This document shows positions 53,528 to 61,963 of a stretch of DNA of 64,000 nt, piece after piece. Numbering within the stretch: position 1 is the first letter of the stretch; each line of letters starts with the position of its first letter. The position numbers and the translations under genes are program-made. The notes below the pieces were generated by a model, which did no database searches, was not told the origin of the DNA, and worked only from the letters and a program-made list of their open reading frames with translations. Origin of the DNA: Sediminivirga luteola (GTDB lineage Bacteria > Actinomycetota > Actinomycetes > Actinomycetales > Brevibacteriaceae); the NCBI RefSeq assembly GCF_014639315.1, contig NZ_BMFY01000002.1, positions 298,857-362,856 of the forward strand, in the 5' to 3' direction.

Positions 53528-53544
53528 TACTGGCTAGACCAGTA
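53528..53544. promoter_or_regulatory. 17-bp dyad upstream of the second peptide ABC cluster
   Basis: TACTGG (53528-53533) and CCAGTA (53539-53544) flank CTAGA. It is a typical FadR/GntR-sized operator, 95 bases before the binding-protein start and 125 before the divergent atoE-type start. A FadR/GntR regulator is encoded at the end of the cluster (61164). Confidence 0.5.
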
Positions 53545-53638
53545 ACATGGCTCACAATCTTTCCACCGTCACGACTGTCACGACGACGAGCCGCGAAGCT
53601 GCCGCCATCGAGACTTCGCCCCTCCTAGGAGAACCCCG

Positions 53639-55159
53639 ATGAGACCACGCCCCCGCGCGCTGATCGCGGCCGCCCTCACGGCGGTCCTGATCAGCGGCTG
53701 CGCCGTCGGCACGCCTGAATCGCAGTCGGCGGAGGGCGAGATCACCGTGGCGCTGGGCGCCTCACCGGTGAACCTCGACTACACCTCCTCCTCCGGCGCG
53801 GCCATCCCGCAGGCGCTGCTGTACAACGTGTACGAGTCGCTGTTCAAACTGGACGCCAACGGCGAGCTTCAGCCTCTCCTGGCCGAGGACTACGTCATCT
53901 CCGAGGACCGGCTCACCTACACCATGTACCTGCGCCAGGGCGTCACCTTCTCCGACGGCACGCCCATGGACGCCCGCGCGGTGAAGTACAGCCTGGACCG
54001 GCTGGACGAGTGGACCACCGCGCCCGGCGGACTGCTCAGCGTCATCGAGTCCACCGCGATCGTGGACGACCACACCGTCAACGTCCACCTGAGCGCACCG
54101 GACAATATGCTGCTGGACAACCTCGCCGGACCCGGCGGCACGGTGTTCAAACCGGGCACCGAGGGCGAGCTCGCCTCGACTGCCATCGGCACCGGTCCCT
54201 ACACGGTGGAGTCCTACACGCCGGGCACCACGCTGCGCATGGTCGCGAACGACGACTACTGGGGCGGCGAACCACCGGCCGAACGGCTCACCCTGGATTA
54301 CTACGCGGATATGACCGCGCAGACGAACGCCCTGCTCTCCGGCGGCGCCGATGTCGGCCTCGCCCTTCAGAGCCCGGAACTGCTGAGCCAGTTCGAGGAC
54401 GATCCGGCCTTCGTCGTCCACGAGGGCACCACCAACGGCGAGATGGTCATGCCGATCAACATGCGCCGGGAGCCCTTCGACGATCTCCGGGTGCGGCAGG
54501 CGCTCCGGCACGCGGTGGACGGTGACGCCGTCCGGGAAGTCGCCGCCGAAGGGTACGGCGCGCCGCTGAACAGCCTCGTCCCGCCCACCGACCCCTGGTA
54601 CGACGACCGGCCCGACCCCTACCCCTACGATCCGGACCGGGCCCGGGAACTCCTGGCCGAAGCAGGAGCCGAGGACCTGGTCATCGACTTCAAGGTGCCC
54701 AGCCTGCCGGTCTACCAGACCACCGCGCAGGTCGTCGCCTCGCAGCTGCGCGACGTCGGCCTGGACGTGCGCACCGAGACCCTGGAATTCCCCGCGGTGT
54801 GGCTCGCCCAGGTGTTCTCCGGCCACGACTTCGACATCACCGTGATCAACGTGGTCGAGCCGAAGGACGTCGTCCAGTTCTCCAATCCGGACTTCGTCTA
54901 CGGGTACCAGAACCCCGAGGCCGACGAGATCCTGAACCGGGCGCGCACCGGCGACCCGGACGACTACGTCCCGCTCATGCGCGAGTACGCCAACCTCGTC
55001 TCGGATGACGCCGCAGCCCACTTCCTCTACCTGACCCCGTGGCTGACGGTGTCCCGCGCGGACATCGAAGGCGTGATGCCCAATCTGGCCGGGGAGTCCT
55101 ACGACATGACCCAGATGCGCCGCACGACAGACCAGAACACCGGTCAGGACGGGAGCTGA
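53639..55159 (+). CDS. Peptide-type ABC substrate-binding lipoprotein
   Basis: A 506-residue SBP_bac_5-family lipoprotein. Signal peptide AAALTAVLISGCAVG with lipobox ISGC, cysteine near residue 21. Family segments are VNLDYTSSSGAAIPQALLYN, LLAEDYVISEDRLTYTMYLR, GVTFSDGTPMDARAVKYSLD and IGTGPYTVESYTPGTTLRMV; the C-terminus is complete. A strong CTAGGAGAA-type ribosome site precedes the ATG. First gene of a cluster with two permeases, a fused ATPase and an amidase, so the ligand may be a peptide, an amide or a nickel-type chelate. It lacks the stop seen in its counterpart at 37925. Confidence 0.94.
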   Translation: MRPRPRALIAAALTAVLISGCAVGTPESQSAEGEITVALGASPVNLDYTSSSGAAIPQALLYNVYESLFKLDANGELQPLLAEDYVISEDRLTYTMYLRQGVTFSDGTPMDARAVKYSLDRLDEWTTAPGGLLSVIESTAIVDDHTVNVHLSAPDNMLLDNLAGPGGTVFKPGTEGELASTAIGTGPYTVESYTPGTTLRMVANDDYWGGEPPAERLTLDYYADMTAQTNALLSGGADVGLALQSPELLSQFEDDPAFVVHEGTTNGEMVMPINMRREPFDDLRVRQALRHAVDGDAVREVAAEGYGAPLNSLVPPTDPWYDDRPDPYPYDPDRARELLAEAGAEDLVIDFKVPSLPVYQTTAQVVASQLRDVGLDVRTETLEFPAVWLAQVFSGHDFDITVINVVEPKDVVQFSNPDFVYGYQNPEADEILNRARTGDPDDYVPLMREYANLVSDDAAAHFLYLTPWLTVSRADIEGVMPNLAGESYDMTQMRRTTDQNTGQDGS

Positions 55160-55161
55160 AC

Positions 55162-56109
55162 ATGGTGATCCGCATCCTCCGGCAGCTGGGCGTCTTCCTG
55201 CTGACCGCGCTGGCCGCCTCCGTGGTGGTCTTCACTCTGCTCTCCGTGGTCCCGGGCGACCCCGCGGAGGTGGCGCTGGGGACCTCCGCCACACCCGAGG
55301 CGCTGGAAGCCCAGCGCGAGGCCATGGGCCTTGACCAGCCGGCGCCCGCCCGCTACGCGGAGTGGATCATGGGACTGGCCACCGGGGACTTCGGCGTCTC
55401 CGCCGTCACCCAGCAGCCGGTCATCGACGAACTGGCACCCCGCCTGGGCACCACGCTGCTGCTCGTCGGCGCGGGTATGGGCGTGGCGTTGATCGTGGCG
55501 GTGCCGCTGGGCATCGTCGCCGCCATCCGCCACAACAAGCCCGACGGGGCGTTCTTCTCCGGTCTGTCACAGCTCGGCGTCGCGGTGCCGGCGTTCCTGG
55601 CCGGCATCCTGCTGATCACCGTGTTCGCCGTGCATCTGCGCTGGTTCCCCTCCGGCGGCTGGGTCCGGCCCGGCGACGGCTTAGGAGATCTGCTGCGGCA
55701 TCTGGCGCTGCCGGCCTTGTCCCTGGGGCTGGTCCAGGGCGCCGTGCTGGCCCGCTACGTGCGCTCCAGCGTGCTGGACGTCAAGCGCGAGGACTACCTG
55801 CGCACGGCCCGCGCCAAGGGGCTCTCCCCGAACCGGGCGCTCATGAAGCACGGGCTGCGCAATGCCGCGATCCCGGTCCTGACGGTCTCCGCGGTCCAGC
55901 TGACCGTGGTCCTGATCGGCGCCGTCGTGATCGAGCGGGTCTTCGTGATCAACGGCCTCGGCGATCTGCTGCTGATGAAGATCGACACCCGCGATATGCA
56001 GTCCGTCCAGGCCATCGTCATGGTCCTGGTGCTGGCGGTGCTGCTGATCAACCTGATCGTGGACATCCTCTACACCATCATCGACCCGAGACTCCGGGAG
56101 CGCGCATGA
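55162..56109 (+). CDS. Peptide-type ABC permease, DppB family
   Basis: A 315-residue permease from the ATG at 55162, two bases after the binding protein stop. N-terminal MVIRILRQLGVFLLTALAAS then VVFTLLSVVPGDPAEVALG, GLDQPAPARYAEWIMGLATG and DFGVSAVTQQPV. The coupling loop is EDYLRTARAKGLSPNRALMK, and VFVINGLGDLLLMKIDTRDM takes the place of the usual NIPGLG signature. All six expected helices are visible. It overlaps the next permease by ATGA. Confidence 0.95.
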   Translation: MVIRILRQLGVFLLTALAASVVVFTLLSVVPGDPAEVALGTSATPEALEAQREAMGLDQPAPARYAEWIMGLATGDFGVSAVTQQPVIDELAPRLGTTLLLVGAGMGVALIVAVPLGIVAAIRHNKPDGAFFSGLSQLGVAVPAFLAGILLITVFAVHLRWFPSGGWVRPGDGLGDLLRHLALPALSLGLVQGAVLARYVRSSVLDVKREDYLRTARAKGLSPNRALMKHGLRNAAIPVLTVSAVQLTVVLIGAVVIERVFVINGLGDLLLMKIDTRDMQSVQAIVMVLVLAVLLINLIVDILYTIIDPRLRERA

Positions 56110-57020
56110 GCCCGACGACCCCCACGCCGTCGAACCAGCAGACCGGCGGGACCACAGCGACCACGGACAGCCCGGGCACCGGCAGGGCCACCGCCCGGCC
56201 CAGGCGCCGGCTGGAGCCGAGCATCGTCATCGGCGGCTCCCTCGTCGCGCTCGTGGTGCTGGCGGCGCTCCTCTCGCTGATCTGGACCCCCCACGATCCG
56301 ATCCCGGTCAACGTCGACGACCGGCTCCAGCCCTCCAGCGCCGAGTATCTCCTCGGCACCGACCGCTACGGCCGCGATGTGCTGAGCATCCTGATGTACG
56401 GAGCGCGGCTGACCCTGCTGATCGGGCTCACCGCCGTCGCCGTCGCCGCCGTGCTAGGTGTCCCCGCCGGCATCGCGGCGGCCATGGGCGGCAGACGGAT
56501 CGACGCCTTCATCATGCGCATCGCCGATGTCGCCCTCGCCTTCCCGGCGCTGCTGCTGGTGATCGTGTTCGGGGCGGCCTTCGGCGCCGGCACCTGGACC
56601 GCGGTCGCCGCGCTCGGCTTGGCCGCCGCGCCGTCGTTCGCGCGGGTCGCCCGGGCTGGCGCGCTTCAGGTGGTGGGGCGGGAGTACGTCACCGCGGCCC
56701 GCGCCGCCAACCGGACCCCGCTGTACATCGCCGTCCGGCACGTGCTGCCGAACATCTCCGGGCTGCTGATCGTCCAGGCCTCGGTCGCCTTCGCGATCGC
56801 GGTGCTGGCCGAGGCGGCGCTGTCCTACCTGGGCTTCGGCACCGAGCCGCCGACGCCGTCCTGGGGCCGCCTGCTTCAGGAGAGCCAGAGCTACCTGTAC
56901 GACCACCCGATGCTCGTGGTGTGGCCCGGCATCGCGATCGGCATCACCGTGCTCGGCCTCAACCTGCTCGGTGACGGCCTGCGTGACCGCTTCGACCCCA
57001 GGATGGAGGGCCGCCGATGA
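56106..57020 (+). CDS. Peptide-type ABC permease, DppC family
   Basis: A 304-residue permease with a Thr/Pro/Gly-rich N-terminal tail of about 35 residues. The first helix is SIVIGGSLVALVVLAALLSL. It carries LLGTDRYGRDVLSILMYGAR, the coupling segment GREYVTAARAANRTPLYIAV and ALSYLGFGTEPPTPSWGRLL, ending LNLLGDGLRDRFDPRMEGRR. The frame is open far upstream within the previous gene, but the ATG at 56106 gives the family start. Four-base overlaps on both sides indicate a tight operon. Confidence 0.95.
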   Translation: MSPTTPTPSNQQTGGTTATTDSPGTGRATARPRRRLEPSIVIGGSLVALVVLAALLSLIWTPHDPIPVNVDDRLQPSSAEYLLGTDRYGRDVLSILMYGARLTLLIGLTAVAVAAVLGVPAGIAAAMGGRRIDAFIMRIADVALAFPALLLVIVFGAAFGAGTWTAVAALGLAAAPSFARVARAGALQVVGREYVTAARAANRTPLYIAVRHVLPNISGLLIVQASVAFAIAVLAEAALSYLGFGTEPPTPSWGRLLQESQSYLYDHPMLVVWPGIAIGITVLGLNLLGDGLRDRFDPRMEGRR

Positions 57021-59092
57021 GCCCCGAGAACCCTGCAGAGAACACCCCGCCGCGGCCCGGCTCGGCCGCTGGGAACGGGCCCGCCGGTGCAGGACGCACC
57101 GATGCGCCTCGGTCAGCCGGTACTTCAGATCCCGGCCCCGGTTCCGGTGCCGCCGCAAAGGCGGGCTCGCCCGGCGAGGCCGGCGGGCAGCCCGCGGTGC
57201 GGATCCGGGATCTGCGGGTCGCCGGCCCGGCCGGAGAGCTCGTGCACGGCATCGACCTGGAGATCGCCCCGGGTGAGCGGGTCGGCCTGATCGGCGAGTC
57301 CGGTTCGGGTAAGTCCCTCACCGCGTTCTCGGTACTGGGTCTGCTGGACGAGCAGCTGTCCGTCAGCGGTGAGATCACGATCGCCGGCAGCGAGAACCTC
57401 ATCGGCGCCTCCGAGGCCCGGTTCGGCAAACTGCGCGGCACTGTCGCCTCGATGGTGTTCCAGGAGCCCATGACGGCCCTCAACCCGCTCATGCGGGTGG
57501 GCGATCAGGTGGCCGAGACGATGCTCGTGCATGGTACCGTCAGCGGCCGGGCCGCAGCCCACCGGAAGGCCGTTGAGCTGCTCGATCAGGTGCGGCTGCC
57601 GGACCCGCCACGGATCTCCCGGTCCTACCCGCACCAGCTCTCCGGCGGCCAGCGCCAGCGCGTCGTGCTGGCCATCGCGCTGGCGAACGATCCGGCGGTG
57701 CTGATCGCCGATGAACCGACCACCGCCCTGGACGTCACAGTGCAGGCGCAGGTTCTGGAGCTGATGGCGCAACTGGTCCGCGAGCGCGGCTCCTCGCTGC
57801 TGTTCATCAGCCACGATCTGGCGGTGGTCGGCTCGATCACCGACCGGGTGGCGGTGATGAAGGACGGCGAGATCGTCGAGTCCGGACCGGTGCGCGAGGT
57901 GTTCACCGCGCAGCGGCATCCCTATACCCGTGCCCTGCTGGAGGCCTCCGATCTCAGCGGCGAGGTGCTCGGCGATGCGGCATCGGGCGCGCGGTCCGGC
58001 AGTGCCGGGGACACCGCGGGTACGGCCCCGCCGGTGACCGCGACGAGCACCGGCGGTGCGGGCACTGCGGCGACGACCTCGGGTACGGCCAGCGCCGCGG
58101 CCGGACGTGACACATCGGCGGACGAGGTTCACGACCGGGTCGCGACACCCCGGCAGACGCCCGTCGCGGGAGTTCGCGCCGCGTCCGCTCCTGCAGCCGC
58201 CCCGGCGGCGCCGGGCACGGGGCCGGAGCATCGCTGGGACGGTGACGAGGTCACCGGTGAGCGGATCTACAACCAGGCAGAGCAGCCCCTCATCCGGGCC
58301 CGCGGCGTCTCACGGCTCTACCGGCGCGGCGTCCTGTCCTCGGCCCGGACCTCCCGCGAGGTCAAGGGCCTGGACGACGTCTCCTTCGACATCGCCCCTG
58401 GCCAGCAAGTCGGCCTGGTCGGCGAGTCCGGCTCCGGCAAGTCCACGCTCATCCGGCAGATCTGCGCACTAGACACCCCGACGTCGGGCGAGATCGAGAT
58501 CGCCGGGATCACCCTGCGCGACGCCGAGGGCCGTGAGGCCGGGCGGAAGGACCTGCATCGCATCCGCGAGCAGGTGTCGATCGTGTTCCAGGACCCGATG
58601 GCCTCACTGGACCCCCGGATGCGGGTGCGGCAGATCGTGGCGGAACCGCTGATCGGCGTCCCCAAGGCCGAGGCCGCCGAGCGGGCCGCCGAGGCGTTGT
58701 CCTCCGTGGGTCTGGGCGCCGATGCCCTCGACCGGTTCCCGCACCAGTTCTCCGGCGGTCAGCGGCAGCGCATCGGCATCGCCCGCGCCCTGGTGACCCG
58801 GCCGAAGATCCTGGTGGCCGACGAGCCTGTGTCCGCCCTGGACGTGTCCGTGCGCGGGCAGGTGCTGGACCTCATCGCGGAGCTGGCCCGGGAGAACAAC
58901 CTGACCCTGCTGTTCATCTCACACGACATGAGCGTCGTCCGGCACATCTGCGACCGCGTGATGGTGATGTCGGCCGGACGGATCGTCGAGGCCGGGCCCA
59001 CGGAGGAGGTCTACTCCGATCCGCGCCACGAGTTCACCAGGAAGCTGATCGACGCCACGCCGAACCTGGCGGAGGTGCTCCACGGCGCCTGA
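57017..59092 (+). CDS. Fused DppD-DppF-type ABC ATPase with long linker
   Basis: A 691-residue protein with two nucleotide-binding domains. The first (about 60-310) has GLIGESGSGKSLTAF, LSGGQRQRVVLAIALANDPA and VLIADEPTTALDVTVQ. The second (about 425-690) has GLVGESGSGKSTLIR, FSGGQRQRIGIARAL and ILVADEPVSALDVSV. An N-terminal tail of about 55 residues and a central linker of about 110 residues, rich in Ala, Thr, Gly and Pro, make it longer than the fused ATPase at 41568. Catalytic residues are intact in both halves. It drives the importer formed with the preceding genes. Confidence 0.95.
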   Translation: MSPENPAENTPPRPGSAAGNGPAGAGRTDAPRSAGTSDPGPGSGAAAKAGSPGEAGGQPAVRIRDLRVAGPAGELVHGIDLEIAPGERVGLIGESGSGKSLTAFSVLGLLDEQLSVSGEITIAGSENLIGASEARFGKLRGTVASMVFQEPMTALNPLMRVGDQVAETMLVHGTVSGRAAAHRKAVELLDQVRLPDPPRISRSYPHQLSGGQRQRVVLAIALANDPAVLIADEPTTALDVTVQAQVLELMAQLVRERGSSLLFISHDLAVVGSITDRVAVMKDGEIVESGPVREVFTAQRHPYTRALLEASDLSGEVLGDAASGARSGSAGDTAGTAPPVTATSTGGAGTAATTSGTASAAAGRDTSADEVHDRVATPRQTPVAGVRAASAPAAAPAAPGTGPEHRWDGDEVTGERIYNQAEQPLIRARGVSRLYRRGVLSSARTSREVKGLDDVSFDIAPGQQVGLVGESGSGKSTLIRQICALDTPTSGEIEIAGITLRDAEGREAGRKDLHRIREQVSIVFQDPMASLDPRMRVRQIVAEPLIGVPKAEAAERAAEALSSVGLGADALDRFPHQFSGGQRQRIGIARALVTRPKILVADEPVSALDVSVRGQVLDLIAELARENNLTLLFISHDMSVVRHICDRVMVMSAGRIVEAGPTEEVYSDPRHEFTRKLIDATPNLAEVLHGA

Positions 59093-59184
59093 GTCAGCCG
59101 GCGCGGAACGAACGGGCCGGCTGTGCCGGGGCGGATCGAGTGCTTCGATCAGCCGGATCGGAACGAAAAGCCACCGCCGTTTCG

Positions 59185-59213
59185 AAAATCCACCGCCAAT
59201 CACGGGTGGTTTT
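59185..59213 (+). terminator. Hairpin with T-run after the fused ATPase
   Basis: AAAATCCACC and GGGTGGTTTT form a stem around GCCAATCAC, ending in TTTTCT, 93 bases after the ATPase stop. A related CCACCGCCGTTT/AAACAGCGGTGG pair flanks it. It could partly separate the transporter genes from the amidase. Apart from this and the tandem repeat at 59388 the 380-base gap has no gene. Confidence 0.55.
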
Positions 59214-59387
59214 CTCAAACAGCGGTGGGTTTCGCGGGAGAGGCGGCAGCAGTGACCGACCGGCCCAGAACGGAACAGGCCTGGCCGCCGGAAACTGTCG
59301 GTCTCCCGCCGCTGGACCGGGCGTCACGGCTTCGGGGGTTTCGCGGCCCCGGTAGCCCGGCTGCGGTGATCCAGCCCGGCAGACGAT

Positions 59388-59433
59388 GCCCGCGTCCGCG
59401 CAGATGACAGGCCCGCGTCCGCGCAGGTGACAG
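59388..59433. repeat. 23-bp tandem duplication before the amidase
   Basis: GCCCGCGTCCGCGCAG-A-TGACAG at 59388-59410 is followed directly by the same unit with G for A at 59411-59433. It lies 40-85 bases upstream of the amidase start. A recent slippage duplication is the simplest explanation. Confidence 0.75.
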
Positions 59434-59472
59434 GCGGACGACAGAACCGAACAACGAGAGAAGGAGACGCCG

Positions 59473-60906
59473 ATGTCCGATCCGGGACTCGCCGCGCTGA
59501 CCGCTACCGAGCTGCTGGCGGGATACCGCGAGCGGCGGTTCACGCCCGTCGAGGTGCTGCAGGACGTCGAGGCGCTGATCGACGCCGGTGAACCGGAGCT
59601 GAGTGCCTTCTACGTGCGTGAGCCGGAGGTCGCCCGGACGCAGGCCGCGGCCAGCGCGCGTCGCTGGGCCGAGGGCCGCCCGGAGGGAATCATCGACGGC
59701 GTGCCGATCACCCTGAAGGAGAACATCGCCACCGCCGGGACCCCGACGCCCTCGGGCACCGCGGCGCTGGCGGACAATCCGCCGCACACCGAAGACGGTC
59801 CGGTGGCGGTTCATGTGAAACGTGCCGGTGGCGTCCGGCTGGGCAAGACGACGATGCCGGACTACGGCATGCTGTCCGCCGGGGTCTCCAGCCTGCACGG
59901 CATCACCCGCAATCCCTGGAACCCCGCCTGGACCTCCGGCGGATCGAGCTCCGGGTCCGCCACTGCTGCCGCTGCCGGCTTCGGTCCGCTGCACGCCGGC
60001 AGCGACATCGGCGGTTCCGTACGGCTCCCGGCAGGCTGGACGGCGCTGGCCTCGCTGAAGCCCACCTGGTCGATCATCCCGGTCGACCCACCCTACCTGG
60101 GCCGGGTGATCGGACCGCTGGCCCGCTCGGTCGAGGATGTGGCGCTGTCCATGGCGGTGTTCGCCCAGCCCGACGCGCAGGGCAGGGATTACACGCACAC
60201 CACGAGCGAGCAGGACTGGGCATCCGTCTGGGAGCGTCCGCTGCGGGACGAAGATCTGCGGGGGGTGCGCATCGGCGTCCATGTGGATGCCGGCGGCGGA
60301 CTTCCCACCGAGCCCGCCATCGCCGCGGCCGTGGAGGCTGCCGCCGCGGTGTTCGCCCAGGCGGGCGCCACGGTCGAGCGGATCGAGCCGTTCTGCTCCC
60401 AGGAGCTGCTGACCCTGGTGGACCGGTTCCTGCGGTTGCGTTCCTGGGCCGACATCAAGGCGCTGCCGCGGGACCGCCGGGCCAAGGTGCTGCCCTACAT
60501 CCGGGAGTGGACGCTGGGCGCGGCGGATATGAGCGGCATAGAGGCGATGGAGGCGTATCACGGGACGGTGCGGCTGCGGGCAGCCACGCACGCCGCGACG
60601 CACGGCTTCGACGCGGTGCTCTCCCCCGTTGCACCCAATGGTGCCGCCCCGGCGGAGTGGCACGCACCGACGAACGATCCCGACACGGCGCTGGAGCACA
60701 TCGGCTACACGCTGCCGTACAACCTGTCCGAGCAGCCGGCCGCCACCGTCAACGCCGGGTTCGACGAGTCCGGCAGGCCGATCGGCCTGCAGATCGCCGG
60801 TCACCGCTTCCAGGACGTTCAGGTGCTGCGGCTGGCCCGCTGGTATGAGCAGGCCCGCCCCTCCTCCGCCGTCCCGGCGTGGCCATGGGGCGGGCGGCGG
60901 GACTGA
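59473..60906 (+). CDS. Amidase-signature family hydrolase
   Basis: A 477-residue amidase with the complete Ser-cisSer-Lys triad: K82 in PITLKENIATAG, cis-serine S158 in TSGGSSSGSA and nucleophile S182 in AGSDIGGSVRLPA. The remainder (LKPTWSIIPVDPPYLGRVIG, YTLPYNLSEQPAATVNAGFD, GLQIAGHRFQDVQVLRLARW) matches the family throughout. It hydrolyses amides in the cytosol; the specific substrate is unknown. The ATG follows AGAAGGAGACGCCG. It sits directly after the ABC importer, which probably imports its substrate. Its stop codon lies in the first unit of a 23-bp tandem repeat. Confidence 0.95.
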   Translation: MSDPGLAALTATELLAGYRERRFTPVEVLQDVEALIDAGEPELSAFYVREPEVARTQAAASARRWAEGRPEGIIDGVPITLKENIATAGTPTPSGTAALADNPPHTEDGPVAVHVKRAGGVRLGKTTMPDYGMLSAGVSSLHGITRNPWNPAWTSGGSSSGSATAAAAGFGPLHAGSDIGGSVRLPAGWTALASLKPTWSIIPVDPPYLGRVIGPLARSVEDVALSMAVFAQPDAQGRDYTHTTSEQDWASVWERPLRDEDLRGVRIGVHVDAGGGLPTEPAIAAAVEAAAAVFAQAGATVERIEPFCSQELLTLVDRFLRLRSWADIKALPRDRRAKVLPYIREWTLGAADMSGIEAMEAYHGTVRLRAATHAATHGFDAVLSPVAPNGAAPAEWHAPTNDPDTALEHIGYTLPYNLSEQPAATVNAGFDESGRPIGLQIAGHRFQDVQVLRLARWYEQARPSSAVPAWPWGGRRD

Positions 60907-61044
60907 CACCGGCGGGGCGGCGGGACTGACACCGGCGGGGCGGCGGGACTGACACCGGCGGGGCGGCGGGACTGACACCGGCGGGGCGGCGGGACTGACA
61001 CCGGCGGGGCGGCGGGACTGACACCGGCGGGGCGGCGGGAGTGA
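60890..61044. repeat. 23-bp tandem repeat array, about 6.5 copies
   Basis: Five exact copies of GGCGGGGCGGCGGGACTGAC-ACC run from 60911 to 61025. A diverged partial copy precedes them at the amidase stop (60890-60910) and another follows (61026-61044). The unit is not a multiple of three and holds a TGA. It is a minisatellite-like array in the amidase-GntR spacer and a good length-polymorphism candidate. Confidence 0.9.
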
Positions 61045-61163
61045 CGCAGCGCGAGTCGGCCTTCGATCGCACTGCTTCCTGCGCTCCCGACGTGATCGCC
61101 CTCACGCGGCGATAGAATCGAGAACCCGGCATTGCCGGGTCACGAGCCAGGTGAGGAGCCACG

Positions 61164-61919
61164 ATGTTCAGGACGGTCGGCCGGACCGACGCCCATGCGG
61201 CGATCGTGAACCAGGTGGAGACCGCCATCGCCGAGGGGCGGCTCGGGCCGGGCGACCGCCTCCCCGGCGAGCGCCAGCTGATGGAGGAGTTCGGGGTGTC
61301 CCGGCCGACCATCCGGGAGGCGATGCGGGTGCTCCAGGCCACCGGGATCGTCGAGTCCACCGCCGGGGACCCCCGCGGGCCGGTGATCCTGCCGTACTCC
61401 ACCACCGTGCTGCAGAAGTCGCTCCACCGTCTCTCCGCGCATGGCGGCGCCTCGCGGGCTCAGCTGCTGCAGTTCCGCCTCATGCTGGAGGGCACGGCCA
61501 CCCGCCTGGCCGCCCGCGTCCGCACCGAGGAGGACCTGGTGCGGATCCGCGCCGCGCACGACGCGCTGCAGCGCGCCACCGAGCGGGCTGAGGGATTCGG
61601 CCGCGAATCGGACGAGTTCCTCGCGGCGGTGCGCTCCGGGGCGCACAACCCGCTGCTGCAGATGTGCGGGCAGGTGTTCGCCACCACGATGCGTTCCCTC
61701 GCCGAGGACGTCCTGGCCCGCAGCGCCGACCGCCGCGCCCGGCTGCAGGTGAGCGCGCACTGGGGCCGGCAGGTGCTCACCGCCCTGGAGGACGGCGACA
61801 GCGAGCGCGCCGCCACCGCCGTGGTCACCGGCCTGTACTTGTACTACGCGGACGACCTCGATGAGGATGAGCGGGTGGCGCTGGCGCCCCTCGCGGCCGG
61901 TGCCGACCAGCTGGGCTGA
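61164..61919 (+). CDS. FadR-subfamily GntR transcriptional regulator
   Basis: A 251-residue regulator. The winged helix is HAAIVNQVETAIAEGRLGPG, DRLPGERQLMEEFGVSRPTI and REAMRVLQATGIVESTAGDP. A helical FCD-type effector domain follows (LLQFRLMLEGTATRLAARVR), though several metal-binding histidines of classic FCD proteins are not obvious. It starts with the ATG after GTGAGGAGCC. It lies between the amidase and the PhzF-family gene and likely represses the importer cluster, perhaps at the dyad at 53528. Confidence 0.92.
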   Translation: MFRTVGRTDAHAAIVNQVETAIAEGRLGPGDRLPGERQLMEEFGVSRPTIREAMRVLQATGIVESTAGDPRGPVILPYSTTVLQKSLHRLSAHGGASRAQLLQFRLMLEGTATRLAARVRTEEDLVRIRAAHDALQRATERAEGFGRESDEFLAAVRSGAHNPLLQMCGQVFATTMRSLAEDVLARSADRRARLQVSAHWGRQVLTALEDGDSERAATAVVTGLYLYYADDLDEDERVALAPLAAGADQLG

Positions 61920-61963
61920 GGAACCGGCTGGTATGCCGGACCAGCCGTGATGACATAAGGAGC

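Noticed and set aside
60819..61001. Open frame of about 60 codons on the minus strand in the tandem repeat
   Set aside because: It is created by the 23-bp repeat and has only repetitive Pro/Arg/Ser content.
60890..61044. CRISPR array
   Set aside because: The units are contiguous without spacers, and no cas gene is present.
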